Source: Arctopsyche grandis (Eukaryota; Arthropoda; Insecta; Trichoptera; Hydropsychidae). Taken from it: a stretch of 64,000 bases of DNA. Below, one piece after another: positions 1-12,898 of this stretch. The position numbers and the translations under genes were made by a program. Position 1 is the stretch's first letter, and each line of letters starts with the position of its first letter. The notes beneath the pieces were generated by a model. The model did not search any database. It was not told the DNA's origin and was given only the letters and a program-made list of their open reading frames with translations. The stretch lies in contig NC_135359.1 of NCBI RefSeq assembly GCF_051622035.1, forward strand, positions 15,437,501 to 15,501,500, given 5' to 3'.

Positions 1-1091
1 GAAAGTAATTGCGGTTTTTATTTTTCAATGGAAGTATTCAATTTAAAATATATTTTCCGGTAATTGGATTATTAGTCACACCACGATCGCCCAAAAGACG
101 ATTTTTGCCATGAAAATCGCGAATATGGAATATTTGGCACTCGAGTTCTCATTAGTATGATAGTTATCGTTAGTATGATGAACTTTTCGGCTACCTGATG
201 TTCCGATATAGAGATTTTAGTGACTTTTGAGCGAGCGCTTTGTGACCAATAGTTACCGAACCATATTTTCCTAACATCAAATTCAGTTTTATTATTTATT
301 TATCTTCAAATTAAATAAAAAATAAAAAAGAAGCTACAAAGAGAAATTTTTCGCATAAAATTAAAACGGATTATACATATACATATGTATATACATATAT
401 GTACATATATTGCCATACATATGTACGTCACAGCTATCACTGTCACTGCCAAAAAACGTATACGAATATAATAACAAAAGAACAAAATTTCTATATACCT
501 ATAGGTACTGTTTGCTACCAATTTTTCCTCTAGGCAAATAGATGGCGCTAAGTTTCTGAGCGCCTACCGCCATCTATTGAAAATTTATTTAATTATTTTT
601 TTCTATTTTTGTTTTATATTAAGCATTTACTAGCAGCTTATCACTTCATTCATATTATCGGCCGAAAATAACAAAATAATTTTTTTTTCAAGAAAATTAA
701 TTAAATATAAAATTATTATTGAATTGCGATATTTTACCGAGTGCACAATTATGTGTACACAGGCTACTAGTATATAATAAGTAAAATAAATAAAATAAAA
801 TAAATAATTTTCAATATGTAACGATACCGTCACACTCGTTTATAGTTTTTTCACTATGTTGTCGCCGTCACCTAATCACCGAGTGTAGCGCCTCTCAATA
901 CAATGCTATACATTTTAAGGGATTTTGCAGTGACCAGATCGCTGGTCGGGTTATGGCTTGGGTAACCCGTGAGATGGCCGATGTGGCATGCCCCATACAA
1001 GTGCATACATTTGATCTGGTCGTGCAACAAAGTAGCCCACCAAGTCACCCAGTTTGGCCCCACACCATCAGGACTGAGCGAGTGTATTACT
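1..1091. other. AT-rich flank, no gene seen
   Basis: No open frame here resembles a protein. Around 360-425 there is a run of overlapping TACATATG-type palindromes. Positions 890-1090 are richer in G+C and look like an old repeat, but no family could be named. Confidence 0.5.
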
Positions 1092-2057
1092 CAGTGGCAT
1101 AGCTACCTCATAGCAAAGTCATGCAAAGCCGGAGGGCCCAGCTTGACAGAGGGTCCAAATTTGTGGACAAAACATATGTATATGTATGTAATTTTGCATT
1201 GTTCAACTTAAACATATTGAAAGTAATAAAATTGACTAGAGTCATACACTTGTACATTTCGTATATTATTTTACTTCTCCTTTCTTTTAAGACGCATAAA
1301 TGTGAAAAGGTCACAGGCAACTATTTGGACTTACATACATATATCGTTGCAGACCATAAAAAGCTATTTGAGTTCAAGTGGGATAATTAATCGCGTAACG
1401 CCATTATTAGAAATGACGATACACGCTTTTATTGAAAATACATACATATAATTTATATTTAGAGTCATAACAATATTTCGCAAGCCTTAAATCGAGAAAG
1501 ACGAATTTTAAAAATCTGTGAAATTAAATTTATTTTTTGTAGAATTATTATGCTAATAACACTATCTTAATATTTATCAACGAACAATTTGAATTATTTC
1601 ATTTCATATTTTTAATTATATAATCTATTATTGAAGTAAAAATATGCATATATGAGAGATAATGAGAATCTATGTATGTTATATAGTGTGAAAAAATCAT
1701 AGTTATAGACTTAAAGTCCGTTAAAACGATTGGAGGGTGGAAAGTCAAACATATGAGACTACAGGCTAGTGGCAAATGGCTAGCTGTCATCGTCTCCAAA
1801 ATGTTTGCATTCTTAAAGATGTTTATTACGATTATTTTTCACCGTCGAACTATCGGGAGCGATTTAAATTTCTATCGGTGACCAAACCGCGTAAAATGGC
1901 AAAGTTTCAAGCCTATCGGAAGAATTTAGGAATATTGCCTGAACGATTAGCGAAATAAAACAAATATAAAGTAGAAGAATAGTCTTAAATCACTTTAAAG
2001 AGTAGCGGTCTTGGATAAACTTTGCATGAGGGCCCGAAATTCCTATCTACGCCACTG
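1092..2057. mobile_element. Non-autonomous hAT-type DNA transposon, 966 bp
   Basis: The left end reads CAGTGGCATAGCTA and the right end, reverse-complemented, reads CAGTGGCGTAGATA. The flanking 8-bp direct repeats are GTATTACT (1084-1091) and GTTTTACT (2058-2065), with one mismatch. An 8-bp target duplication and CAGTGGCG-like termini are typical of hAT elements. No transposase is recognisable inside, so it would need a transposase supplied in trans. The one mismatch in the duplication suggests an old insertion. Confidence 0.75.
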
Positions 2058-2065
2058 GTTTTACT

Positions 2066-5000
2066 TAACACACAAATCTACTACATATACACCACGTAAG
2101 AAACAGTTTGTGAGGTGACTCTCAAAGAAGGGGATGATGACGCTTCCCACTTTAGTTTTGTACAATGATTCAGCGTTGCAAATTTTCGTGACGCGTTCAG
2201 TCACATCAAAGCAATTCACTTTAAATAAATTTTCTTTCGAAATCATTGTAAGAGCACATTTTCACAGCGATCGGATTTGATTTGAAATATATACATATGA
2301 ACATGTTCTTTGCGAGTTTTCCTTTCCCCGATAGCCGCATTACGAGCAGGGGTTGTATCTCCTCCTTTCGCGTATCAATTTTATTACGTGTAACGCAAAA
2401 TGTTCGCACTCGAGTGCGAAATCGTGGAAAAACAGGCGTCGTTTCAATAAAAAATGCATCGCTGCTTGCCATAACTACCAATTGCGCGTAAACGAGATCC
2501 ACAGCTTTCGGCGGATTCGCGTATTCGCGAGAACCGAACCCGATTTAGCACGTCCGACCGAAAGTGAGAATTATAACCGTCCTTTATGACAATAGATGTG
2601 CTCGGGGGTGTCGGGGACCCCTTACTTTCCTACCAGAACTCCCGTACCACCCTTCCGCAGAGCACGCTCCTTTCCGGTATAAATATGCGAAGTGCTCGAT
2701 GTGTTTTCATCATCGTCAAACTTGTAGTACGTTCATGCAATCGGAAACTCAACAAGAAAACCATATTTCATACGACTCGATAAAAATATGGTCCTAATTA
2801 GGTTTGCTCTCCCGTATCACTGCATCCGGCGCCGATCGTAAAAACTTTATCGCTCAGTAAAAATTCGCATTGCCCCGAATATAAGTGACTTTCATCATAA
2901 TAAAAATTTGTTCTTTCTCTCAAACGCTTCTGTTTTTTTTTCTCCCTCCCAAATCATAAAAGTAATAACAGAATATTAAATTTAATATAATACACTCTAA
3001 TATGAAATGAATCATTACGCTTATGATCAAATTATTATGTTCAGATTAATGTGATTCGATATATACTAAAATTATATGAATATTATCATACGAATATTAT
3101 TCTTCTAAATAAAATTTTGCCGTTTATCTATGTTACACGAAGCGAATTCGCCGCTTTATCAGAATCTCTATATCAAATGTACAGAGTAAGAGATTGGCGG
3201 AGCGTCTGATTTATCGACCATTTCATCTTGAACACGGGGTCAAAATCACCCGAGCGTAACTTATTCTCGCATCGGACATACCGGTGATTTATATGATGCG
3301 AAGTTTTGATATACGCCTTACAACCAGCTTCAATTTCCCCATTGTTTATATAAGATGAGAAATACTCGTAGAAAAAAACAAGTCTTCCGATAGATATGTA
3401 TCTTTGAATTGATTCCGAGAACACTTAGAGGATTAACAATACCCATTTCTAAAATTGGTAATAAAATCAATTTTCCTTTGAAATGAAAACTCGCTTTTAT
3501 AATATTGTTTTTCTTCTGTTTTAGTTGGGATTTCGTTAATTTATCAAAAATTGTAACCATATCAAATTTTTCAACCATTTTTGTTTCGTTTTAAAAAACA
3601 TAGATGTCACTAAAATGAAAATTATTTTTCATGTATGTATGTATGTACAGTTTATTTTATCAATATTGTTTTCATGTTAACCACGGATGTACGTAATTTT
3701 TAATTTAGCAAATATTTACAAGAATATTTTCAAAATATTATAAACATTACATTTTTAGTATAATATATATTACATTACATAGAATAAATACATACTTTGA
3801 GGTTGGAAAATTTTGTATACATAAACAGATATCATTATTTACTTTATCTATATGAAAGATATATATTTCGATAAAGATAAGATTTTATTTTCGATTACTA
3901 AACAACAGTAATACATAATTTAGCTTCTGTTTATAGGAAACTTTGTACCTGCATACTTAAGATTTAATTGATAAGTTTTTATAAAAGAAAATTTGCATAT
4001 AAAATTATACATGGTACGAAATGATTCACCAGCGCTAGAAATATAGTATAATAAATTCATATACAAACTCGCTGCGCAATATTACGAAATCGCAACATGT
4101 TTCTCGTCGACACTTGAATATACTACATATTTTAATCGAAACGATGTTTAAAAATGTTGATTCAAAAATGAAATATTCTCACATTTGTTTATGAAAAGCG
4201 GCTACAGAGGAAAACGCCCAAATTGCATTGCCAAATCCCAAATATCTGGTCGATGGGAAAAATAGATCGAAAAATATTTCCTCAATTTCAAATTCCAGAA
4301 TCATTATTCAGCTGCTTAGTACGTGCATATCTTCCACTTATCATTCAACAAACAATAAAAGCTCGTTATATCCTCGTTATCCTTCTATTTCGATATGAAA
4401 ATTAATATTCATATGATTTTATTTATAGCAGCGTAAACTGTTGAGTGAATTAGGGTCATTGGTACAGAAAACTAGCTTATCTTTGCCTTGCCCTTACCTC
4501 GACACTTATTAACTTGAAGAGATGATTCTATGTACATATGTTCTAGATGCAGAAAAATATTTATTTAATTAATAGTATCCAATTATCAATATCTGTTATA
4601 TGTTATTTGTAGTAATTTCAACAATTATAAAAACAATTGAAATATTCTCGATAATAGCATCATTTATCATGTAATTCTTCATCACATGTATTGTGTTAAA
4701 CCAATTATTGAAAATTGTCAACTATAATTGGTTTTACTTTTATTTACGATGAACCGAATACATATGTAATGCTTTTGTAATTAATTTATAAATATTTTCA
4801 TACAGAAAAACGTATTTGCTGTGCTATGATTGTTTTAAATACATACATAAATAAATAATAAATTAGCTATATATGTATAATAAAAACTGTTCGATATTAT
4901 GTATTACCAATTGCAATAATTGATTGACAAAGTCAATAACTCTCCTTGAAACCATTTACTTTCTCTTCTTAAAATTTAAATATCGTCATTGCTAAATTAT

Positions 5001-5150
5001 TAATACTCCAATCATACGAGTTGAGTTTAATTAATATCAGGTTATCATCAAAATATATATATATGTATAAATTTTTCTTTAGTGAAAATTTATACTTATT
5101 CGTAATTGCACAATTTTTAATCCACCTAAACAAGTGAATGATAAAGAGGG
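2066..5150. other. Intergenic, no gene recognised
   Basis: Positions 2400-2800 are richer in G+C than the surroundings and include a TATAAATA at 2678-2685 that could be a promoter element, but no exon pair could be built downstream. The rest is AT-rich with scattered CATATG palindromes. Short open frames (for example 3173-3424 on the - strand) show no family signature. Confidence 0.4.
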
Positions 5151-5510
5151 ATTTGTATCCAACGTCTGCATATCCTAATTAACCTTTGGTAAGGGACAAT
5201 AATACAAATCCTGGGCTAATACCCCACCCAAATAACTCGGTTACCTTGGCAGCGTGACCTGAGCTAAAATCCTCGCAGGATGAGAATACTACCGTTCTCC
5301 GACCCCTCAGCCATCTTTCGGGATAATAATGACGCATCCTTAAATAAGTATCGAGGATGCAATGATCCCGTTTTATTGCAACCGCCAGTAATGAACTCCA
5401 CTCCTCTTGGGACGTGATCAGCTCGACTTACGGCCGAACTTTTTCCATAAATGAGAAAATGCATTTTTCGTTGGGTACTTCCCAAGTCCTACTACTAATA
5501 CACATGCATA
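5151..5510. repeat. Unclassified G+C-richer repeat-like block
   Basis: A compact island with sharper base composition than the surrounding AT-rich DNA and a 73-codon open frame on the - strand (5264-5485). The frame has no recognisable domain. The block looks like a retrotransposon or SINE relic rather than a gene, which is a judgement from texture only. Confidence 0.25.
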
Positions 5511-7140
5511 CTATGCGATACATGTTTTCGCATTTTAACAATATGCTTTGCTTTGCAACAACATGCTTTCTTTGATACAGTGTTTCGGTAGTGCTTATGT
5601 GTAGTACTAGTGAAATAAAAGCATTAAATGACAGTATCTAAAAGATAATAAAGGTTAATTTAAAAGCCCCCCGTGGAGAGCCTTGCGACGTCCTGGCGAG
5701 CATCCCCTTCATTCTCCTCGAAAGAATAAAGGTTTGTTCAAGAATAAGGTAGTGGAAAATACCCTTTTTTCTAAAGACTGGAAATAAAACGTTGTAAACA
5801 CGGAACATGAATTAAATTATTAGTTGATTTTCATATAAACGATGTAAATTTCTTTACATTTTCAAATAAACCACTCATTTTTATTAAATTTCATTGAAAA
5901 ATCCTCTTTGAAAGATTTTTATTTGTAAAAATGTGAAAAACAGAGCGTCAAACAACCGTGTATTGACGCAAGGGGGTTGGTAGAATCATTACAAGTGTAT
6001 TAGTACGCTTATTAGTAATTCTAGTCTCTTAATAATATGAATGCTATTTTGGGAATTATTTAATGTATTTCAAACGGAATTCTATTTTGAGACTGTAGTA
6101 TTTTCGAGTTTGTATGTATATGTTACAGTCCACGCATTCACTCCAATTTGTTCATGACCATTATAGTTTATTCATAAACGAAGTTTTAGTGCTAACAGTC
6201 AAAAAGCATCTTCAAATAGACTTACCAGGTGTTGCATGAAACAGCTGTCAAAACCTTTGAAATGTCAAAATGCAAATTATTTAAAAGAGAAATCCTACGG
6301 AAACCACATTACAAAGTTGCCATAATCCCAGTTTCAGCTAATTTTTAAAATATTGCAACCCAGGGTAAGCATAGAGGATGGGACAAACGATTGAGAATAC
6401 TTTAACTCAAGTATTTAAAAGGGAAATCTAAAATTCAAAAATTTGTATATTGTATGCAAAAATGTATTTTGTATATGTGTATGTAATATATTTAATTTAC
6501 GAGACATTGTGATCATTACGAGACATATTGTGATCAAAACACACTTTTAAAATATTTAATTAAAATATTAAAAAAAAAGTTTAAAAATCAATTCTTCCTA
6601 TGTTTTTTTTAATATTCAATGTTTATGTCATAAAATAAATATTTAACTATGTAAAACATTTTTGTATGTGTTTTGTATTGTATATACAAAACTCAATATG
6701 GTGTAAATTATTACAATGCTGGGTAAGGATTCATACATACGTATGTATGTATTTACATACATATATAGATAGAAGATGGTTGGTATAAACGATTAAAAAT
6801 ACCAACACCCAACATTTTGTACATGAACAAACAATGTAGATCGTTTGTCAATTTATATTTTAATTGGTTGGTCAATTTACTATAGTTGACCAGGCTGGTT
6901 AATGTATGAAAAAACTAGTATGTTCGTGAACGATGGAAATATACACATCGACATATACATATTTAAATGATTTTGGGTATTTTATTTAGTATTACTTTTT
7001 TATTGGTTAATATTGGAGGCACAACTCCATACAAGTACAGCACAAGTTAATATAAGTGCACTAAAATCAAAATAGAACAATGCATTTCAAACAAAAAATG
7101 CAACTTCTTTTCATGTCATATATAATTATCTTTACCTGGG
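5511..7140. other. Intergenic, no gene recognised
   Basis: AT-rich DNA. Around 6350-6410 and 6715-6815 similar phrases recur (a GGGTAAG start, then ACAAACGATT or ATAAACGATT), so an old local duplication is possible. A CpG-containing patch lies at 5665-5730. Confidence 0.35.
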
Positions 7141-7150
7141 AACTACCAGC

Positions 7151-7232
7151 TATATAAAAACCTTGAAGTTGCAACTATTCAGCAATTAGAAGCACGAAAC
7201 TCAGTCAATAAAAAATGAATCAAAATTTCATA
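7151..7232 (+). promoter_or_regulatory. Core promoter with tiny candidate first exon
   Basis: TATATAAAAA at 7151-7160 is followed 30 bp later by a TTCAGC initiator-like site (A at 7181), the usual insect spacing. An ATG follows at 7215 and a strong GTAAGC splice donor directly after six codons (7215-7232, MNQNFI). Short signal-peptide-starting first exons of this kind are common in insect cuticle and secreted-peptide genes. No matching second exon was found within the next kilobase, so the gene may be broken or this may be chance. Confidence 0.4.
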
Positions 7233-7479
7233 GTAAGCGAGAGCAAACATTTTTCTCACTTCCTGTAATTGAAATAATATCAGAAGAGTCTTTATTTCAA
7301 TGACTGTGTTTATATTATAAATTTACTCAAACATTTTTGATTGAAGGAAGCTATGTAAGTGTTTAAAATAATAGACATAATGATAATACAAATACCGTAC
7401 GGTACATTGCATTACTCATATCTTAAGATGAAGTCGGATCTTGAAACGATGAATGCTAAATAGTCCAAAATGTTAAACA

Positions 7480-8050
7480 GTACATATTAGAATTGCAAAA
7501 ATTCACTGAATTTTCATTAAACGTTTCACTGTCTTATCACTTCCGGTACGCCGCGAACCCTTCCCAACGTTTTACGACGTGGCCTCCCCTGCGCATAAAA
7601 ACTTTGAAAAATCTGATTTTATCGTCGGCACGCATTGCGGCGGATGTCGTTAGTATATTGTTTCCCAAACTTCCTTCTGGAAGAACTGGAGGCTTCGAAG
7701 GAGATCGTCGAAGGCGATTGTTAAACCTACCGTAATGTCGCGTCGCGTAATGTACGCCGGCTGCTGCTTCCCGTATCCATATTCACAATGCAATCAGGGT
7801 CGTATATCCAGGGGCCGCGGTCGTTAAGGGGCCCCGTGACTCTACCAACCCCCCCTTACCGTGCTCCACCATTTTATTTTCACCCTCGTATGTTTGTTGC
7901 AACGGCGAACTCGGAAACTGTTACCCTAGTGCAAAGCTTTCCTCCAAATGTACGAGCATATTCGGAAAACATTCCCTCGATAAATTGTAAGATTTTCCAA
8001 ATGAGATTCCAATCACGCCGTTTCAACATGCGAGTGTATGCCGGGTGATT
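7480..8050. other. G+C-rich unique block without recognisable gene
   Basis: The base composition is far above the local background. It contains two overlapping open frames (7493-7735 and 7788-8048, +) with no recognisable motif. It may be a regulatory island or the remains of an exon; nothing decides between these. Confidence 0.3.
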
Positions 8051-8354
8051 AAAATGATCACTTATATATTACGATTGTATATAATTATGCACATAATTGG
8101 TTTTATATATATTCCTGCTTCAATGTAATCAACTATGTATTGTGTCGCGTCATATTTTAACAAAGTTTTTCTCTTACCTGAAATAGATTATATATTTAAA
8201 TTTATATTTACAATGGTGCTATAACGAGTTACCTCATTGCTACAGCTATATATTCAAATTTTTACATATAAATAATAAATTAAATTCAAATAAATGATGA
8301 CAATTAGGGTAGATGACCAATTTTTGAGGAACTTTTAACAATAAAATCATATAA

Positions 8355-8808
8355 TCCACAGCGTAGTACATTGGTAGCTATTGCATACCAGTAGATAGGT
8401 CATGGGTTCAAGTCCTGGACAAAAACATTGATGGCGAGGTCTGGTGATTATTAAAAAAACACAAATCGACCATCTCCTGTAAGAATTTTACAATTTTTCT
8501 AGCTTAATTGTGGTGAGAGATCCAATAAATTGGTATCTACCCCCACAGTTTCTCGTAAATTCTAGTAATAAGCATCTTGGATTTGTTGAATCTTATAAAA
8601 TGCTACTTACATAATGTATTTCTCACAAATTTGCTATGTATCAAAAAATTTATTGACTGCCCATAGATGTCTCTATTTGTATTATATACACTGTTATGTT
8701 AGAAAAATTGTTACCACTACGAATAATCTAACAATATGTGTCACTTTTGGGTTATTCCTGTCATGGCACATACATGATGAATGTACGTACATATGTTTAT
8801 AAAATGAA
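8355..8808 (+). mobile_element. tRNA-derived SINE, family 1, copy 1
   Basis: A tRNA-like head with an A-box-like ACATTGGTAGC and a B box GGGTTCAAGTCC at 8404-8415 is followed by a long tRNA-unrelated body that matches 11,266-11,777 over its whole length. The body ends with a phrase like CCTGTCATGGCACAT. The match between the two copies defines the element; the RNA polymerase III boxes define it as a SINE. Confidence 0.75.
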
Positions 8809-8809
8809 A

Positions 8810-8810
<1 letters not shown>

Positions 8811-8882
<72 letters not shown>
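8811..8882. repeat. (AT)n microsatellite
   Basis: About 70 bp of uninterrupted AT dinucleotides. It abuts the 3' end of the following reverse-oriented SINE and may have grown from its tail. Confidence 0.95.
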
Positions 8883-8886
<4 letters not shown>

Positions 8887-9013
8887 CAAACTTTGATAGG
8901 CGACGATTGATCTGTAGTCGTATACATATGTATATATAAAGTCAGGGATCGAACCGGTGACCTCTCAGTAGCCAGCATTATACGCTAACCTCTGATTTAT
9001 GTTGCTGGTTTAA
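8883..9013 (-). mobile_element. tRNA-derived SINE, family 2, copy 1
   Basis: Read on the - strand, a tRNA-like head carries a canonical B box GGTTCGATCCC (complement of 8945-8955), then a tail that includes a GATCAATCGTCGCCTATCA-like phrase. Related copies lie at 54,357-54,559 and 56,292-56,456, also on the - strand. This copy is the shortest and its tail runs into the (AT)n tract. Confidence 0.7.
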
Positions 9014-9285
9014 TATATGACGTAATATTAAATAAAAGTACATATATGATCCTTCACAAATAAGTATATATAATTAACGTATATTCGTAGTGCTACATAT
9101 TAGCATTAGCGTGAAAATATGTCGCTTTAAGATCGCTCTAAATCCAAAATCGTTCTCGCATGACAATAATAATTGTATCAATTAATTGAAAAAAGAATCA
9201 TCATCTGTAATAGTAGTAATTAATCAGTTAGCGCTTGCCTTATATGTAGTCCATCCGCTGGAGGAAGACTCGCTTTCCATCCTTT

Positions 9286-9370
9286 ACACCTCATTTCGAC
9301 CAATAGCATTTCGCACGTACAATGTTCTACTGTCTGCACGAAATGCTATTGGTCGAGAGGTGGTATAAGA
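9286..9370. promoter_or_regulatory. Inverted CCAAT-box pair followed by TATA-like site
   Basis: A 17-bp perfect inverted repeat, CGACCAATAGCATTTCG at 9297-9313 and its complement at 9339-9355, places one CCAAT box on each strand 25 bp apart. TATAAGA follows at 9364. The layout suits a hairpin or a bidirectional promoter. No gene was recognised on either side, so function is inference. Confidence 0.35.
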
Positions 9371-9379
9371 GACAGCACA

Positions 9380-11260
9380 TACGTTTTTCCTAAGTCTCTT
9401 CCTACAGCGGACCAACTATAGCCACTGTGCTGAACTACAAGCGTCCAGTTTAAAAACTGTATGTTGTAATTTAAAAAATACAAAATCTACGAGGGTAATT
9501 ATTGTAATTCGCTATAAAAATCATGTTTTATCGAATAATAAGAATTCAGTGCAAGAAATGAAAAAAATTACGGTTGAAATCAGGGCCGTCATTTTAAGGC
9601 GGATATCAATCTCACACTGACCGTTGACCGCGGCGCGTACTAGATTCCCCCTCTCTCTAGCATCTGTGTGACACGTGTACAAGGGGTTTTCCGCTCAAAA
9701 AAATAATTTCTGTTGGTATTGATCAACGTTTTTATTTCGTAATCGCAAACTTCGAATCATAGAGGTTTTGGTGAGGAATACATAACATATGAAGACCCTG
9801 CATTTAGTAGATTTGGAGAAATAAAATAAAATATAAACCCTGGTCACTCGCTATTCATCACATTGTTAATCTGGTGGCATGTATTGCATCAAAGCTATGC
9901 AAGAAATACCTATATATAAAAACATAAAATGATCATAATATTATAAAATAACCAATTATTAATTCCAATTATGTAAATCTTTATAAACGAGCAACTTTGT
10001 ATTTATAATCCTACAAAATCTGATAGAAGGTCAAAAATGCAACGAGAAAATTAAATGAACTTTTCCATTTCTGTCAAGGTTAGTAACGTATGTATGCTTC
10101 AATCATGAGCAAAATTCTTTTAATTATGAATGCGTGCTAAATTTAATCTAAATATATTATACATACATATTATATATTAGGAATAAATATAGCAGGTACC
10201 CAAAGGAGCGGTTCAGACAAGTGGGTGGCACACAGAGCGTGCTCTATTAGCTGTTGGAACCCCTGACAATTGACGTGCGTAACTTTGAAGGACTCTCCAC
10301 GCTTGCTAGGGCTGGTCCTTAGACGTCCTGCACTTAAAATAATAGATTTCAGTGCCATACTTACTGCCATGTCCGCAACACTAAATGCAAATTATGCTAA
10401 TCTCGATGCATAAAGTGACCGCTGTCTGGCACCCTCACCAAGTTGTACCCATAGATTATTCTCTGATATGCTACATACATATGTACATACATACATATAT
10501 GTAGACGAGCTCACGGATTTATTTCACAAAATTTAGTTTAGATGTAGGTACATATGTGTGTGTAAGGTTTGAAACTTGGATTCGTTAAAATATTTTGAGT
10601 AATGAAAGCTAGTGTAAAAGGAAAGTTCACGAGCACCTACATAAGTTTAAAGCCAAACTGAGACTCTAAGCAAACAAAGGTGAAAGATAAATACACCTGC
10701 TGCCTCTTCAACGCAGAAGCTTCGGAAGCCTTAAAAGGCAAACATTGTCTACTTGGTCTAGATCGAATCAAAATTGCAATCAGCTGTTAAAATAAATTCG
10801 ATTCGATTGCTATAAATAATGTAATGTCCATGTATGTAGTTTCCTTAATAGTAGTACAATACATCGATTTTCTGAATGTAGTTAATATTCAAATGCAAAT
10901 TCATTGCCATCTCAACTATATACATACTTACATACATATATGTATGTATGTATATAACATAGGCTAATTTCATTATATACGCGATACCACTTAGCATCCA
11001 ATTAGCTCATCCATAATTACAGTTCATATCGATCATCTGTATAAACTTAACGTTTCCGCATAAACAAGACTCCAATTAAAATTTAAAGTTGTTAATTTTT
11101 TTTTTTTTCAAATAATCAAATGTATTTTTTTATGTGAACAATTGCGGAATCGCTCCGGATATGAATTTTGACAGTTATTACAAATATATTAATTTTCACT
11201 AGCGTAGCGTATCAAACTCGATGACTTAAAAAATCATTTTCTATTTAATATAAAAAAGAT
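9380..11260. other. Intergenic, no gene recognised
   Basis: AT-rich sequence with TACATACATATGTATG-type palindromes at 10,470-10,500 and 10,915-10,955. A 66-codon - strand frame at 10,170-10,370 has a phrase, FKVTHVNCQGF, faintly like the start of a non-LTR retrotransposon endonuclease, too weak to annotate. Confidence 0.35.
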
Positions 11261-11265
11261 TTTTA

Positions 11266-11777
11266 AGCCACAGCGTAGTGCACTGTTAGAGCTATTGCAG
11301 ACCAGTAGAGAAGTTGTGGGTTCAAGTCCCGACCAAATTTGCTGCTGGCGAAGTCTTGTGGTTATTAAAACACAAATCGACCGTTTCCTGCTAGAATTTT
11401 CAGATTTTTCTAGCTGATTTTCAGATCATGGTTGAGACGGATCTAATGAATCAGTATCCCCCCCCCCCCCCTTTAATTTCTCGCAAATTCCAATTATTAG
11501 AATCTCGAATTTGTTGAATTTCATAAAATGCTACCTACATAATGTATTTCTTGCAAATTTGCTGTGTATCAAAAATTTTGTTGATTATCCATAGATGTCA
11601 CTAATGTATTCTATATCCTGGTATGTTTGAAAAATAAGTAAGCATATTTATTTATTTATATATTATTATTTATTTTAATATATATTTTAGCTATCAAGCT
11701 AATTTGTCTAATATGTCTCATTTTGAGGTAATTCCTGCCATGGCACATGTGATTTATGTAATAAAAATAAAAATGTA
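11266..11777 (+). mobile_element. tRNA-derived SINE, family 1, copy 2
   Basis: Collinear with 8,355-8,808. The B box GGGTTCAAGTCC is at 11,318-11,329. Differences include a 13-base C run near 11,459 and an AT-rich insertion before the conserved terminal CCTGCCATGGCACAT. Two independent copies within 3 kb show the family is dispersed here. Confidence 0.75.
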
Positions 11778-12199
11778 ATGAAATGTGATAGTCAAATATT
11801 TTTTTACTACAAAATATAATACTTACAGGTTCCAAAACTTCGAATATCATATTATACGCATATTTATTTCAAAACTTAAAATCATACCATAAATAAACGT
11901 TTTTGTATATGTAAACAATTTGATCTTCTTATCAAAAAATTATATTCTACATATTAATAATGAAAACGCTTAATAACTAAAAACATTAGCAAACGTTCAA
12001 AGTGCAATTATCAATTTTTGGAATACGACGCAATACATATTCATTAACATGTTTATGTACATAAATTGTTATGATGCAAAACTATGTATAAATTACATAT
12101 GTATATTATTATTGATCGATATAACATTGCATTGCAAAAAAACCAATTGACCACTCTCCCATCACTTGAATGAGTTTTTATAGTAGAGATGTACATATT

Positions 12200-12535
12200 T
12201 CATCATCATCATCATCATTTAAAGTCATTCGTCATCCACTGTTAGATGAAGACCTCTCCAACATGCTCTGATTCGACTTTGTTTTGTGCAACTCTCATTC
12301 CACACATTTTTCTGATGTCATCCACCCATTTCCTCTGTAGCCTTCCTCGCATCCTTTTACATTCTCTCGGGTACCATTCGAGCACTTATTTCGTTCATAT
12401 ATCATCAGTTCTTCTAGCTACGTGAACCGCCTATTGTCATTTCAATATATTTACTCAACAATTACATCAACCACCTTTGTCATACTTCTAACCAACGTAT
12501 TCCGTTTTCTATCTCTCCTCGATATGCCAAACATA
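12200..12535 (-). mobile_element. RTE-type non-LTR retrotransposon 3' end, decayed
   Basis: On the - strand the reading frame gives HVARRTDD and, after breaks, LEWYPRECKRMRGRLQRKW followed by VDDIRKMCG, the hallmark C-terminus of RTE-clade reverse transcriptases. Expected tryptophans upstream have become stop codons, so the copy is dead. The 3' tail is (ATG)n, seen as (CAT)n at 12,201-12,218 on the + strand, as is usual for RTE elements in moths and some other insects. Only the last 110 or so codons remain. Confidence 0.8.
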
Positions 12536-12818
12536 CATATATCGTTACATGCTTCTTTGGGTGCACTGGATTTTATGCAGCATTACGACGTTCAATGCCC
12601 AAGTTTCAATACTTTTTTTATAGAAGATTTTTATCTTCAGTATTACAATTAAATATACCCAGATACACACAGTTTGGGAAACGCAAATTATTACCGCAAT
12701 GATAACGCAGATAATTGGGAATCCAAAAGTAGCGGTATCACAACAATCAAATAATTTTGTATAGAGTGAAAATGATAATGGACGATTAACAATTGACAAT
12801 TGGGCAATGATTGCAATT

Positions 12819-12853
12819 TATATTTAAGACATTTTCACGAATTTTAAATCAGT
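12819..12853 (+). promoter_or_regulatory. Core promoter of orphan CYP4 first exon A
   Basis: TATATTTAA at 12,819 is followed by an arthropod TCAGT initiator at 12,849-12,853 (A at 12,851). The 32-bp spacing is close to ideal. It lies about 50 bp upstream of the ATG at 12,899, so the solo exon still has an intact-looking promoter. Confidence 0.5.
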
Positions 12854-12898
12854 ATAGCATTGTTCTTTGTGAGATATCGTTAAAAAAAATCAATAAAA

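Noticed and set aside
5264-5485. 73-codon - strand frame
   Set aside because: No domain and no splice partners; the block looks like an old repeat.
8355-8420. Possible tRNA gene from the GGGTTCAAGTCC box
   Set aside because: The sequence cannot form a full cloverleaf with an acceptor stem, and it is repeated with a long unrelated body at 11,266, so it is a SINE head. Similar boxes at 8,945, 54,500 and 56,403 are rejected as tRNA genes for the same reason.
8694-8978. 94-codon - strand frame with a long YIYIYI run
   Set aside because: It is the translation of the (AT)n tract plus SINE sequence. The same applies to frames at 29,146-29,370 and 51,335-51,617.
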